Below are positions 1 through 9,463 of a stretch of DNA of 47,984 nucleotides, in pieces. Within the stretch, counting starts at the first letter, position 1, and every line of letters starts with the position of its first letter. The notes beneath the pieces were generated by a model. The model was not told where the DNA came from, made no database searches, and saw only the letters and a program-made list of their open reading frames with translations. The position numbers were made by a program, and so were the translations under genes. Source of the DNA: an uncultured Bacilli bacterium (GTDB lineage: Bacteria; Bacillota_I; Bacilli_A; RF39; UBA660); the NCBI GenBank assembly GCA_947589675.1, contig CANQCI010000008.1, positions 1 to 47,984 on the forward strand, in the 5' to 3' direction.

Positions 1-1784
1 ACTGTTCCACCTGTAATATTTACGGTGACATTATATTCTAATTTAGGAATTGTAACTGTACAGGTTGTTGCCGCTGTTACATTACTGGCTGTCAAAGTTT
101 TATTGCTATTACTTAAAGCACAACCGGTTCCAGCCACTGTTGCCTTACTTAAATTATAGCCAGTCGTGGCTGCTATGGTAAAAGTTGTACTTTTACCATG
201 GTCGACTGTTGCTTGCGTAGGTGTAGCCGTTCCACCTGATACAGTTGCTTTGACTAAATAATTATTTAATGTCGTTCCTTTATAACTAGCATCTTCGAAT
301 ATTTTTTCACGATTGTTACTATCTGTTACTTTGATTTTAAATGTATATGGAGTTGCCTTGGTTAAACTTGTAAATAAATAAGAATATGTTTCACTTGTAT
401 TTGTTGCTAGATACCAATTAGCATCACCATTTTTTTGATACTCTACTTTAGTTACAGTGCCTGTGCCATTATTAAATGTTCCATTTACTTTTATAACACT
501 TGAGGTTATATCTGATACTGTAAAAGATTTAACACTGGGATAAACATAGGTTTCGGTACTTTCTGTTTTATCAAAACTTCCCACAGACTCTTTATCTAAC
601 TCATCTCTTACTTTAACTTGAATATTATATGTGCTTGTATCAACTAATCCAATAAATTCAAAGGTATCACTTGTTTGCCATGCACTCCAGCTTCCATAGG
701 TATCATGATTTTCTATTTTAAAAGCATATTCCTTTACATTCTTAGTTCCAGCAATAGCAGTTGCTTTTATTTTGATACTATTTAAAGTTCTACTTAAAAC
801 CGTAAAATCAGTCACTTGAACTCTTGTATATTTATCAGTTTTGATGATGGCTGTTTTGACACTACTTCTTATCCCCTGAGCATCTTCTTCATAAGCATAG
901 ATTTTATAATTTTGGTTATCATTTAATTCATTAAATGTATAACTATTTTTATCACTTGCGTGATAAGTTGGTTCTAACTTTTCAGCAATACTCATAATGC
1001 TAGCACTTTCCGGTTCTTCATCAGTTGCTTCAATTGCAAAATAATATTTATCAATTTTTGATGAATGTAATTCATTTTCAATTAAACTAACAGTTATACT
1101 TTCATAAGTTTTAGAGTCTTCTTTGATACTATTTATCTCAGGTACTACATATGTATCCTGTGTATCCGTAGTTATTAAAACTTTACCTGAAAATGACTTA
1201 CCTGCATTTAAAGCTTGATTAGTACTTAAATTCCTTAAGATAACTTCAAAGTTCCAAGTTTCCGTAGTTCCATCTTCACTAGTCGCATCAATTGCATCAG
1301 CAAGAGCTATTTTAAAAGAACCCTCACTTTTAGTGATATCAAAACCTTCTAATTCATCATGATAATTTAATCCCTCGATACTCTTTAAAGGATTACCATC
1401 AGGGTCTTTTACTTTTAATAAAACTTCAACTTCTTTATTTTCAGTTGTATAAATAAAATCATTGGCATCGATGATAAAATAAACATTATATTTTTCATGA
1501 GCTTCATTCGTGGTATTATTAGGTACTAATCTAGCTGTGGCTGTTGTTTTACCCGATTTATTATCCCCACCCTCATAAAAATCATCGGCTGATGCTTTAA
1601 TACTAATTGATTCACCGACAGCAAAAGTTAGCGAGTCTGTCGTATCAGAATTAATGTTGATAAAAGCACTAGCTCCTTGCCCTTTTTGGGCTTGAAAAAA
1701 AGCATAAGTTGCACTTATTACGACAAGTAAAAGTGTAAACAATGTAAACATAATTAAACCTTTTTCTTTTCTAGATTTATTCAT
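1..1784 (-). CDS. SipW-type signal surface protein, family member 1 (C-terminus beyond window)
   Basis: The frame is open from an ATG at 1784 to the window edge, giving at least 594 residues. The N-terminus has a short basic stretch, a hydrophobic segment and VVISATYAFFQAQKGQG, followed by a TTDSLTF segment. This is the SipW-cognate signal class also seen in the genes at 9464, 35766 and 40096. The middle carries fibronectin-like modules. The last visible part has glycine/threonine-rich repeats of the Listeria/Bacteroides type, with TVDHGKSTTFTIAATTGY and a second unit starting YNVTVNITGGT at the edge. The Shine-Dalgarno sequence GAGGGTG lies 8 nt before the ATG. It is presumably a secreted or cell-wall adhesin. 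The C-terminal anchor or variable domain is not visible. The promoter contains a T15 tract. Confidence 0.85.
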   Translation of the reverse strand, partial: MNKSRKEKGLIMFTLFTLLLVVISATYAFFQAQKGQGASAFININSDTTDSLTFAVGESISIKASADDFYEGGDNKSGKTTATARLVPNNTTNEAHEKYNVYFIIDANDFIYTTENKEVEVLLKVKDPDGNPLKSIEGLNYHDELEGFDITKSEGSFKIALADAIDATSEDGTTETWNFEVILRNLSTNQALNAGKSFSGKVLITTDTQDTYVVPEINSIKEDSKTYESITVSLIENELHSSKIDKYYFAIEATDEEPESASIMSIAEKLEPTYHASDKNSYTFNELNDNQNYKIYAYEEDAQGIRSSVKTAIIKTDKYTRVQVTDFTVLSRTLNSIKIKATAIAGTKNVKEYAFKIENHDTYGSWSAWQTSDTFEFIGLVDTSTYNIQVKVRDELDKESVGSFDKTESTETYVYPSVKSFTVSDITSSVIKVNGTFNNGTGTVTKVEYQKNGDANWYLATNTSETYSYLFTSLTKATPYTFKIKVTDSNNREKIFEDASYKGTTLNNYLVKATVSGGTATPTQATVDHGKSTTFTIAATTGYNLSKATVAGTGCALSNSNKTLTASNVTAATTCTVTIPKLEYNVTVNITGGT

Positions 1785-1809
1785 AAAATAGGCACCCTCA
1801 TTCTAAGGC

Positions 1810-1836
1810 ATTTTACTAAAAAAAAAAAAAAATCAA
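1810..1836 (-). promoter_or_regulatory. Promoter of family member 1 with T15 spacer
   Basis: On the minus strand TTGATT (1831-1836) is followed by TAAAAT (1810-1815) with a 15 nt spacer made almost wholly of a 15-base homopolymer (1818-1832). Spacer length would change with every slippage event. The same T run follows a hairpin-forming stretch at about 1833-1870 downstream of asnB, so it may also be the U-tract of the asnB terminator. Confidence 0.5.
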
Positions 1837-1878
1837 GTTGACAGTTGTTTTACAAACTTGACACTTTGATTTTTTTCT

Positions 1879-3696
1879 TTATAATTCATCAATAAAATAA
1901 ACTTTATACCAAACCAAGAAGCAATAGATTGTCCATATTTTACGGTAGTTGTCTTTTTTATTTTGATAATGTTTATCTAATAAATTCAGGATATATTTGG
2001 TATTAAAAAATTTTTTGGCATAATCACTTGTGAATACTTCCTTTACTTGGTTATATAAATCACTTTCTCTTAGCCAATCACGAACTGGGACAGGAAAACC
2101 TAATTTTTTCTTTTTGTAAGCTTCGGTAGGAATAACCTTTCTCGCGGCTTCTCTTAAAGCTACCTTAGTAGTTTCACTATTTACTTTATAAGCAAAGGGT
2201 AAAGAAGATGCTACTTTAAATACTTCTTTATCTATAAAAGGAACTCTTCCCTCAATGCTATTAGCCATAGTCATCCTATCAGCCTTAAGTAAAATATCTT
2301 TCATTAACCAAAAATCAATATCTATCGCTTGCATTTTTACAATATCACTACTATCTTTTTGTTCTTCATAAGTTTTTTTGGTAACATCAATAGCTTTTAA
2401 ATGATGGGGATTAGCTAAAACTTTTTTAATTTCTTTTTCCGAATAAACTCGATTAACGCCAATGTAATGGTCTTCTAGTTTTTGTCCTCGCCTGACTAAA
2501 AAGTTAATTCCTCTTACCTCAGGTAATAAACTACAAACTTTCGAAATAGCATGGCGAAGAAAATAAGGAACTTTATTATACCAATTTAATTCAATATAAC
2601 TTCGGTATGTATTATAACCTCCAAAAAATTCATCAGCCCCTTCTCCAGATAAAACGACCTTAACATCTTTAGCCGCTAAACGGGCAACAAAATAAAGGGC
2701 AACAGCCGCCGGGTCACTCGTCGGTTCATCTAAATAATACATAATTTTAGGAATTATATTAATATATTCTTCTTTAGTAATAATTTGGGAAGTATTATTA
2801 ATTTGTAATTTAGCCGCTAAATCCTTGGCATATTCAATTTCATTATATCTTTCTTGATTATAACCAACGGTATAAGTTTTATCAGGATGAGCTAGGCTTA
2901 CTAAGTAAGAAGAGTCAATCCCACTCGATAAGAACGAACCAACTTCTACATCACTAATTAAATGGTGGTCAACACTTTCTTGCATTACTTTCGCAATATC
3001 ATCTACTGCTTCCTTAAATTCTTGATCTTTAATTTTAAATTCTTTCTTAAAATATCTTTTAATTTCTATCTCATTATCTTGATAAGTAAGAGTACAACCC
3101 GCATCTAAGCGATAAACATTTTTAAAGAAAGTTTCATTCGTGGGGGTAAAACTAAATGCTAAATAAGTACCTATTATCTCTTCATTTAACTCTTTTTCGA
3201 AATTAGGATGAGCTAATAAAGCCTTAATCTCCGAAGCAAACATAAAGGTATCACCAAACTTGGCATAATAAAGCGGTTTAATTCCAAAATTATCCCGAGC
3301 TAAAAACAAAGTTTTATTTTTTATATCGTATATTGCAAAAGCAAACATACCTCGCAAATGCTTAGGCAATTCTTCCCCCCATTCTTCATAGCCATGGAGT
3401 AAAACTTCGGTATCACTATTAGTTTTAAAAGTATGGTCTTTTAATTCTTCTTTTAATTCTAAATAATTATAGATCTCCCCATTAAAAACAACCACTAAAG
3501 AGTCATCTTCATTAAACATCGGTTGTTTTCCCCCCTCGATATCAATTATCGAAAGTCTTCTTTGAGCAAGAGCCACTTCATCTTTTAGAAAGTAACCTTC
3601 CCCATCAGGCCCCCGATGTTTAATTTTCTCACTCATTTTTTTAATAATATCTTTTTTATTTTTACTTCCATCAATAAAACCAACTATTCCACACAT
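1879..3696 (-). CDS. asnB: Asparagine synthase, glutamine-hydrolysing
   Basis: This 605-residue protein transfers glutamine amide nitrogen to aspartate (or to a similar carboxylate) using ATP. The N-terminal class II glutaminase domain (about residues 2-205) begins MCGIVGF with the catalytic Cys2 exposed after Met removal, and has RGPDG and FNGEIYNY. The C-terminal synthetase domain has the PP-loop SGIDSS near residue 260 and LSGEGADEFFGGY. Length is normal for the family. It starts 3 nt after the stop of the LTA-synthase-like gene, so the two are co-transcribed. That cell-envelope neighbour leaves open a role in amidating cell-wall precursors, as known for some AsnB paralogues, but the sequence alone does not decide this. 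Confidence 0.93.
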   Translation of the reverse strand: MCGIVGFIDGSKNKKDIIKKMSEKIKHRGPDGEGYFLKDEVALAQRRLSIIDIEGGKQPMFNEDDSLVVVFNGEIYNYLELKEELKDHTFKTNSDTEVLLHGYEEWGEELPKHLRGMFAFAIYDIKNKTLFLARDNFGIKPLYYAKFGDTFMFASEIKALLAHPNFEKELNEEIIGTYLAFSFTPTNETFFKNVYRLDAGCTLTYQDNEIEIKRYFKKEFKIKDQEFKEAVDDIAKVMQESVDHHLISDVEVGSFLSSGIDSSYLVSLAHPDKTYTVGYNQERYNEIEYAKDLAAKLQINNTSQIITKEEYINIIPKIMYYLDEPTSDPAAVALYFVARLAAKDVKVVLSGEGADEFFGGYNTYRSYIELNWYNKVPYFLRHAISKVCSLLPEVRGINFLVRRGQKLEDHYIGVNRVYSEKEIKKVLANPHHLKAIDVTKKTYEEQKDSSDIVKMQAIDIDFWLMKDILLKADRMTMANSIEGRVPFIDKEVFKVASSLPFAYKVNSETTKVALREAARKVIPTEAYKKKKLGFPVPVRDWLRESDLYNQVKEVFTSDYAKKFFNTKYILNLLDKHYQNKKDNYRKIWTIYCFLVWYKVYFIDEL

Positions 3697-3699
3697 CTT

Positions 3700-5652
3700 T
3701 TATTCTCCTTCCGTAAAGTATTTATAATAATCATTTTCTAAAATAAGTCCACTCATATTCATTTTATTAGCCACAATCTTATTCATATTTTGAACATAAT
3801 CCTCAGAAACATTCACATTTTCTTTTGGCACAAATTTTTTACTACTAGCAAAATAAGTGCCATAATCACTAACCCAACTGCGATTACCAAATATTGCTAA
3901 GCCTGGTTCGGTACTTAAGATATCTTTGCCAATTAAAAGTCTTGAGTCATACTTAACCCCAAATAGATTATAAAGAGTTGGTAAAACATCAATTTGACTT
4001 CCGACTTTATCCACTGTTATCTTGGGCATTTTATTATTCCATAAGATAAAGTTACTATGATTTATTTCGACTACACTATCCTTTTCATAACTGGAAGCCT
4101 CATTTACCTCATCAAGGGATAAGTAATAAGGGTAGTGATCACCTACTAAAGCAATGACTGTATTATCTAACTTATTAGCATTAGTTAAATAATTAAGTAA
4201 GTTTTCTAAAGCTTTATCTAATTCAATTTGGGCGGCTATATAAGATAAGACTTTCTCGGAATAATTTAATCCAGCAACTTCCTCCTTATGTTTTCTTCCC
4301 ATCGCCGTATTTTTAAACCCATAATCACCATGCCCGGATACCGTTACATAATAAGTAAAGAATGGTTTATCACTTGTTAAATAATCATTCACGGTGGCAT
4401 CAATCATTTCGACATCACTCTCCGGCCATATATTACAATTAATCTTCTCTTCTAAGCCATTTTTACATCCTGTAAAATTCGTAAAACCTAAGGCTTTTAA
4501 ATATTTATTCCTTGATTGAAAACTATAATTATGGTCATGATAAGCATAAGTATTATACCCCATCTTTTGAAAGACAGTCGCAATCCCAAAGGGAAAACTA
4601 TTTTCCCCCTTCTTCCAAGGCTTTAAAAACCCAGAAGCGGCCACTAAACCGGTTAGCTCTTGAAACTCCCCGCCAATCGTACTACTAATTGTTGGCGTAT
4701 AAAAGTTGGGAAAGTAAAAACCATTATTAATTAATTTATATAATGTAGGCGTTAATTCTTCCGATACCGCAATCTCATTAAAGGATTCTGCCATAAACAA
4801 AATTAAATTCTTATCCTTAAAATAATTAGTATATTCATTTTGTAAAGTCCCAGCTTCATTCTTAAAATAATTGTGCATCTTTGTTAATTCACTACTATTT
4901 GAGGCATTAATTAATTCCTCAAAATTATAATCTAAATTATTATAATCATAGACTATTTCGACAGGCTTGTCTTCTTCCTTTTCTTTTTCTTCATTATCTT
5001 GTTTTTCCGTTATAAGTATTTCTTCATCAAACCCCATAATAGTTCTTTCTAAATCTAAGAAAAAAGCATTAACTACCCCCAGTCTTTTCATCATTAACTC
5101 AGTATTATTAACATGATGATATAACTCATATTCTTCTCCTTTTTTGATATTTAAACTTAAATTATAACCTAAAAATAATAGCACACTTAAAAATAAATAA
5201 AGAGTATTAACTTTAATTTCTTTATGGGGTATTTTAATAAAATTATGCATAATAAGAAGAATGATAAATGGTAAAAAGAATAACAAAATACTTCCGCTAT
5301 TCTTTAGGATTAACCGCATAGCATCCCCAGCAAAATCCGCCACCTGGTCAGTTGCCCATAAAAGAGAAAAATTAAAATAAAACCCAAATATTTTATATAT
5401 ACATAATTCCAAAGAATATAAAAAACCTAATAAAAAAGTAATTAGATAAAAAACTATTTTATTAAAACTACTATTAAATAGATAAGTTAAAAAACTTAAA
5501 GTAACACTCATAAATAAGCAAAAAAATATATTATATAAACTACTTATATTAAATAAAAAATCATTATTTATTATTTTAAAACATATTTCTAAATATAATA
5601 AGATAATAAAATAAATTACCGTTATTTTGGTATTCTTTAATTTATACTTCAT
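3700..5652 (-). CDS. LTA synthase-like sulfatase-family membrane protein
   Basis: This is a 650-residue polytopic protein. Five predicted N-terminal membrane segments (about residues 1-170) precede an acidic linker and an extracellular alkaline-phosphatase/sulfatase-fold domain. Catalytic landmarks are LILFMAESFNE (metal site), SSTIGGEF, where Thr matches the LtaS nucleophile, SGHGDYG and GDHYPYY. Enzymes of this family transfer glycerol-phosphate from phosphatidylglycerol to lipoteichoic acid or related glycans. I start at the ATG at 5652, preceded by GGTGAT. The longer frame opens with a TTG at 5664. It lies directly upstream of asnB as the first gene of a two-gene operon. A TATAAT box (5674-5679) lies just upstream. 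The exact polymer made is unknown. Confidence 0.85.
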   Translation of the reverse strand: MKYKLKNTKITVIYFIILLYLEICFKIINNDFLFNISSLYNIFFCLFMSVTLSFLTYLFNSSFNKIVFYLITFLLGFLYSLELCIYKIFGFYFNFSLLWATDQVADFAGDAMRLILKNSGSILLFFLPFIILLIMHNFIKIPHKEIKVNTLYLFLSVLLFLGYNLSLNIKKGEEYELYHHVNNTELMMKRLGVVNAFFLDLERTIMGFDEEILITEKQDNEEKEKEEDKPVEIVYDYNNLDYNFEELINASNSSELTKMHNYFKNEAGTLQNEYTNYFKDKNLILFMAESFNEIAVSEELTPTLYKLINNGFYFPNFYTPTISSTIGGEFQELTGLVAASGFLKPWKKGENSFPFGIATVFQKMGYNTYAYHDHNYSFQSRNKYLKALGFTNFTGCKNGLEEKINCNIWPESDVEMIDATVNDYLTSDKPFFTYYVTVSGHGDYGFKNTAMGRKHKEEVAGLNYSEKVLSYIAAQIELDKALENLLNYLTNANKLDNTVIALVGDHYPYYLSLDEVNEASSYEKDSVVEINHSNFILWNNKMPKITVDKVGSQIDVLPTLYNLFGVKYDSRLLIGKDILSTEPGLAIFGNRSWVSDYGTYFASSKKFVPKENVNVSEDYVQNMNKIVANKMNMSGLILENDYYKYFTEGE

Positions 5653-5726
5653 AATAATCACCAATATAAAATAATTATACCACTAACTAAAAGTAATTTT
5701 ATTATTTTTAAATTTATTTGACAAAT

Positions 5727-5753
5727 AAAAAGAATGATTACTCACTCTTTTTA
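5727..5753 (-). terminator. Terminator after the YihY/BrkB gene
   Basis: On the minus strand AAAAGAGTG and CATTCTTTT pair around a 6-nt loop and end in a T-rich run. It sits between the YihY/BrkB gene and the LTA-synthase-like gene. Confidence 0.6.
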
Positions 5754-5849
5754 GATATTACTTCTTAAATTCGTTAGTAAAAAATACTAGATTGAAATTA
5801 AGAATAATAATGTACATAAGTAATACCTGTTGTACATAAATATTATTAC

Positions 5850-6710
5850 CTAATTTACTTTTTTTATAGTACCAGTTTTTTCTAATTTTTCTTCTTCATT
5901 CCGGCAATTTAATGCCATACCGATTGTGAATACTAAAGCTAGTAAATAGAACCACAACATGAGAATGACGATATTAGCAAAGCCCCCATATAAAGTGGTA
6001 TAGTGAGCTATATGGTTGATATAAAAGGAATATAAGCCAGTTGCGATAATCCAACCAATACTCGTAAATATAGCCCCATAACCAACACTTTTAGATTTAA
6101 CTTCTCTGGTAGGAGCAATAGTATAAAGGATTTTGATAAAGAAATAAATGATTAGCCAATTAATTGGGCCTTGGAATACTTTAATAATGGTAACTACTTG
6201 ATTAGTAATACTTTCTTTTATTTCTACATACCGAAGTAAAGCAATTATTTTATCCCCAAAAACGGGCACCAGTAACATAAAGACAAATAAGATAACTAAT
6301 ATTAGAGTCATAATTAAAGACTTAACTCTTCGATTGATAAAACTTGATTGCTCTTCCCCATAGATTGTATTGGAAGTTAAGATAATGGATGCGGGGCCAT
6401 TCGAGGCGGTAAAATACCCCACAATAATAATGAATAATGTATTAAGATTTAACTCCGGACTAGTACTTGCCAAAAGCATGGTGGCTATTTCTTCCGAAAA
6501 AGCATTTTTTAAAAAGTTAAAAATAATATCGGTTGAAACATTTAGCAAGGCTGCCCCATAAGTAATGAGGGTAATTGTCGGCACAATCGCTAAAACGAAG
6601 AAAAAGGCGAGTTGCCCAGGCAAAATCGCCATTTCTGGAAGCATAATCACCTTTTTAAAGTTCTTAAAAAACTTCTTTAAATTATTTTTTACTTTGTTTT
6701 TCACTACCAT
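5850..6710 (-). CDS. YihY/BrkB family membrane protein
   Basis: The product is 286 residues with about six hydrophobic segments and the family pattern: an N-terminal basic amphipathic region, then PGQLAFFFVLAIVPTI, a long loop with NRRVKSL, and a C-terminal LYGGFANIVILMLWFYL. YihY/BrkB proteins are poorly understood integral membrane proteins once annotated as ribonuclease BN. No transport substrate can be read from the sequence. The ATG at 6710 is chosen over the GTG one codon earlier. Its start overlaps the end of the GGDEF-like gene by about 29 nt, so it is the last gene of that operon and probably translationally coupled. Confidence 0.85.
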   Translation of the reverse strand: MVVKNKVKNNLKKFFKNFKKVIMLPEMAILPGQLAFFFVLAIVPTITLITYGAALLNVSTDIIFNFLKNAFSEEIATMLLASTSPELNLNTLFIIIVGYFTASNGPASIILTSNTIYGEEQSSFINRRVKSLIMTLILVILFVFMLLVPVFGDKIIALLRYVEIKESITNQVVTIIKVFQGPINWLIIYFFIKILYTIAPTREVKSKSVGYGAIFTSIGWIIATGLYSFYINHIAHYTTLYGGFANIVILMLWFYLLALVFTIGMALNCRNEEEKLEKTGTIKKVN

Positions 6711-8712
6711 CACTCTTTTGTTTCTTCATATCATCAACCGCTTCATTTAGAGCATCTTCAATAGTTTTAATATCATCTAAAATCATACTATAACCATACT
6801 CAGCTCCATAATCATATGGTAATTTCTTAATCTCTTTATTTAACTTATGAATATAATTAGTTACTTGTTTTTGACTATACCCTACTAAATATATCACAAA
6901 TTCATTACCATCCGTGCGCATAATTTCACTATTATCAAGTTGGGTCTTAATTAAAGCATTAGCACAAGCTTTAATTTGCTTATCCCCCTCATTATATCCC
7001 TCAACATCATTTATCTCTTGAATCTTATTTAAATCAATCACAATAATGGTCTGAGGATAAATGGTATTATTATTCCAAACACTAATATTTTCATTTAAGA
7101 AATTCCGATTCTTTAAACTAGTAAGTTGATCAATAAACTTTAATTTATCTTCTTTCTTAATCTTTTTGGCAATAATAATCTTTTTACTTTTTCTAATAAT
7201 TAATAAAGCCACAATAATAAAGATTAAAACTAAATAAATAATATATTCAGCAATACTCGATAAAAATGATCCAGTTTTAACAGTTTCATAATGATTATTT
7301 AATCCTTCATTAATAACTTCTTTACTATCTACGACTTCCATATATGTATTAAGTAACTTATATAAAGCACTATTCGTTCTAACTTTAAATTGATATTCTT
7401 TATTAATATTATCTTCAAACCGAATATTATAATCTTTTAAAATACTATCTTTTTGATAATCAAAAATAAATTCATCAATAACTAAATAATATTCTTCATC
7501 TTTTAATTTCTTAGTTTTCTTTTTAAAATCTTTTAAATTTTCATAAGTTTCTATTTTAATATTCTTAACGTTTTTTATATAATCATATAATAAACTATTT
7601 TCTTCCACAAAAACTTTCTTACCATTTAAAGATTTTAAAGACATTATTACTTCATTATTATCTCTTTTGGTACTTATTACATAAGGTATAGCAATACCAT
7701 TAGTTTTATAATAATCATCGTTATTATTATAATAATTAAAATATAAATCGATATCTCCACTGGTAACTGCTTTTTTAAACCGAGCAAAAGACCGATATTT
7801 ATTAAAGTTAAATTCAATATTAGTTAATTCACTAAATTTTTGTAAATAAACCGCAATAATCCCGCCGTATTTGCCCCCCATAATTACTTCATAAGGACTA
7901 GTATTAACAAAGCCATAATTATAAGCAACACTTTGTAAACTATCCACTTCAGTATCACTTATTTTTAAAGATTCCGTAAATGTTTTAAATTCTTCTTCAT
8001 TATAATATTTATTAAAATTATCTAACCAATTAGCATAATATTTATTTAAAACTCTTGCTAAGATACTATCATCTTTTTGCATAGTATAATATACTTTCAT
8101 ATCACTTATATGATAAACAATATGATAATTACTAGCTAATATAACATCTAAATATTCCATTAAAGGTAAAGCTATATAATTAGTTTCATTATCTAAACTA
8201 CTTTTTAAACTATCAATATTTTCATATTCTTTATAAGTTAAATTACTACTATTTATATATTCACTTACATAACTAGTATTACCATTTAAAACACCAATAG
8301 TCTTCCCTCTTAAATTATCACTAGAAGGAATTATTTCATCATTCTTACTTACTAAGACATAATGATCTTCATAGATAACTAAATCTTGGTCACTTATTTC
8401 TTTTTTAACTCCAAAACTAATCCCACTGGGATTACTTCCTATATTAAAAGTAATATAATTTATTTCTAAACCATATTCTTTAGAAAAGTCTTTTAAAAAA
8501 TCATAAAAAACTCCGGAACCATTCTTCCCAAAAACATTAGCATTATTAACAATATTAATATTTTGAATCGTATTTATATTATCATTTATCCAATTTCTTT
8601 CTTCAACTGTTAATTTATTTTGGTCATTTAAAAGCGTAAATACCCCGAAAGTTACGCCACCTAAAATGAGAAGGAGGACAATGATAATAATTACTTTTCT
8701 TAATTTTTTCAT
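6682..8712 (-). CDS. Receptor with two solute-binding domains, TM and degenerate GGDEF
   Basis: This protein has 676 residues. An N-terminal signal-anchor (residues about 5-27) is followed by two tandem type-3 periplasmic-binding-like regions (about 45-250 and 260-480), a transmembrane helix near 490-515 and a GGDEF-like domain starting at DQLTSLKNRNFL. The active-site loop reads RTDGNEF instead of RxGGDEF. The first Gly is Asp and the catalytic/metal Asp is Asn, so diguanylate cyclase activity is doubtful. The domain may bind nucleotide or only signal. Its ATG overlaps the preceding stop codon (TAATG), showing translational coupling to the small membrane protein. I infer that it senses an extracellular amino-acid-like ligand. 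Confidence 0.8.
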   Translation of the reverse strand: MKKLRKVIIIIVLLLILGGVTFGVFTLLNDQNKLTVEERNWINDNINTIQNINIVNNANVFGKNGSGVFYDFLKDFSKEYGLEINYITFNIGSNPSGISFGVKKEISDQDLVIYEDHYVLVSKNDEIIPSSDNLRGKTIGVLNGNTSYVSEYINSSNLTYKEYENIDSLKSSLDNETNYIALPLMEYLDVILASNYHIVYHISDMKVYYTMQKDDSILARVLNKYYANWLDNFNKYYNEEEFKTFTESLKISDTEVDSLQSVAYNYGFVNTSPYEVIMGGKYGGIIAVYLQKFSELTNIEFNFNKYRSFARFKKAVTSGDIDLYFNYYNNNDDYYKTNGIAIPYVISTKRDNNEVIMSLKSLNGKKVFVEENSLLYDYIKNVKNIKIETYENLKDFKKKTKKLKDEEYYLVIDEFIFDYQKDSILKDYNIRFEDNINKEYQFKVRTNSALYKLLNTYMEVVDSKEVINEGLNNHYETVKTGSFLSSIAEYIIYLVLIFIIVALLIIRKSKKIIIAKKIKKEDKLKFIDQLTSLKNRNFLNENISVWNNNTIYPQTIIVIDLNKIQEINDVEGYNEGDKQIKACANALIKTQLDNSEIMRTDGNEFVIYLVGYSQKQVTNYIHKLNKEIKKLPYDYGAEYGYSMILDDIKTIEDALNEAVDDMKKQKSDGSEKQSKK

Positions 8713-9206
8713 TACTGTTCTTCGCTTTCTACTTTCGTATTATTATTCCAAACTACCCCAGAGCCACTGACATTCTTAGCCCCCATGATGGTGAAGCCTT
8801 CACTATTTTCCGAGCTATCACAAACCAAGGTGAAGTCAATATCATAATAGCTTAAAAGATCTTCACTAAACTTTTCTAATGATTGTGCCGCTTTACTTTC
8901 CGCTTCCACCAAAGTTGTATCATTTTCATAGGCAATCCGGATATAGATTACTCTTCCCCCTGAGGTTTTAAAAGTTACATCTTTAATTAAGGCATCGCTT
9001 TCTAAAGCATTAACATAATCATTTTGAAAACTTTCCGTAATTGGATACTTTTCAATATCTTCTAATCGGTCACCATAAGTAGTTTTACTTCCCCCTAAAA
9101 AGAATGTAAAACAAACAGTTAATATGGCAATAAAACAAATTAAAAGAATCAATAATAAACAGATTAATACTTTATTTTTAGCCCATAGTTCCTTAATTTT
9201 TCTCAA
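8712..9206 (-). CDS. Small membrane-anchored protein of unknown function
   Basis: The product has 164 residues with one N-terminal membrane segment (about residues 13-36), a GG turn and an extracellular alpha/beta domain of about 125 residues. I do not recognise the family. The start is a TTG at 9206, with GAGGTGAAATAA upstream. Its stop overlaps the next start in TAATG, so it is tightly linked to the solute-binding/GGDEF receptor and may be an accessory subunit. Confidence 0.7.
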   Translation of the reverse strand: MRKIKELWAKNKVLICLLLILLICFIAILTVCFTFFLGGSKTTYGDRLEDIEKYPITESFQNDYVNALESDALIKDVTFKTSGGRVIYIRIAYENDTTLVEAESKAAQSLEKFSEDLLSYYDIDFTLVCDSSENSEGFTIMGAKNVSGSGVVWNNNTKVESEEQ

Positions 9207-9233
9207 AATTATTTCACCTCTTTGGATAAATCA

Positions 9234-9262
9234 ATTATACTACATTATATTTCGAGAAGCAA
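9234..9262 (-). promoter_or_regulatory. Sigma-A promoter of the GGDEF-like/BrkB operon
   Basis: On the minus strand TTGCTT (9257-9262) and a perfect TATAAT (9234-9239) are separated by exactly 17 nt. The first start codon of the operon (9206) lies about 20 nt past the expected transcription start. Confidence 0.75.
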
Positions 9263-9307
9263 ATTTTTATCTTTTAAAATCCAAAAAGATGGTAAAGTAC
9301 GGTTCTT

Positions 9308-9455
9308 AACATTAAGGAGTGATAAGTTAAAACATCACTTTTTTTCGTATTTTTAAAAGAAATAACTTTCTATAAATTATTGTATCACGTTTGTTATTTA
9401 TGTCTTTTTTGGTAAATAAAAAAGCAATGAAAATTTATTTCATCACTTTAATCTT
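9308..9455 (+). repeat. MITE-like element, left inverted copy
   Basis: This ~148 bp stretch is, over nearly its whole length, the reverse complement of 11661-11813 with scattered mismatches. Its outer end reads GTTCTTAACATTAAGGAGTGAT (from 9302), split here as GTTCTTAACATT and AAGGAGTGAT. The other end lies about 8 bp past the stop codon of the gene at 9464-11551. Internal hairpins (GTGAT/ATCAC and ATGAAA/TTTCAT arms followed by T runs) could act as transcription terminators on both strands. No ORF is inside. Confidence 0.75.
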
Positions 9456-9463
9456 TATATCCT

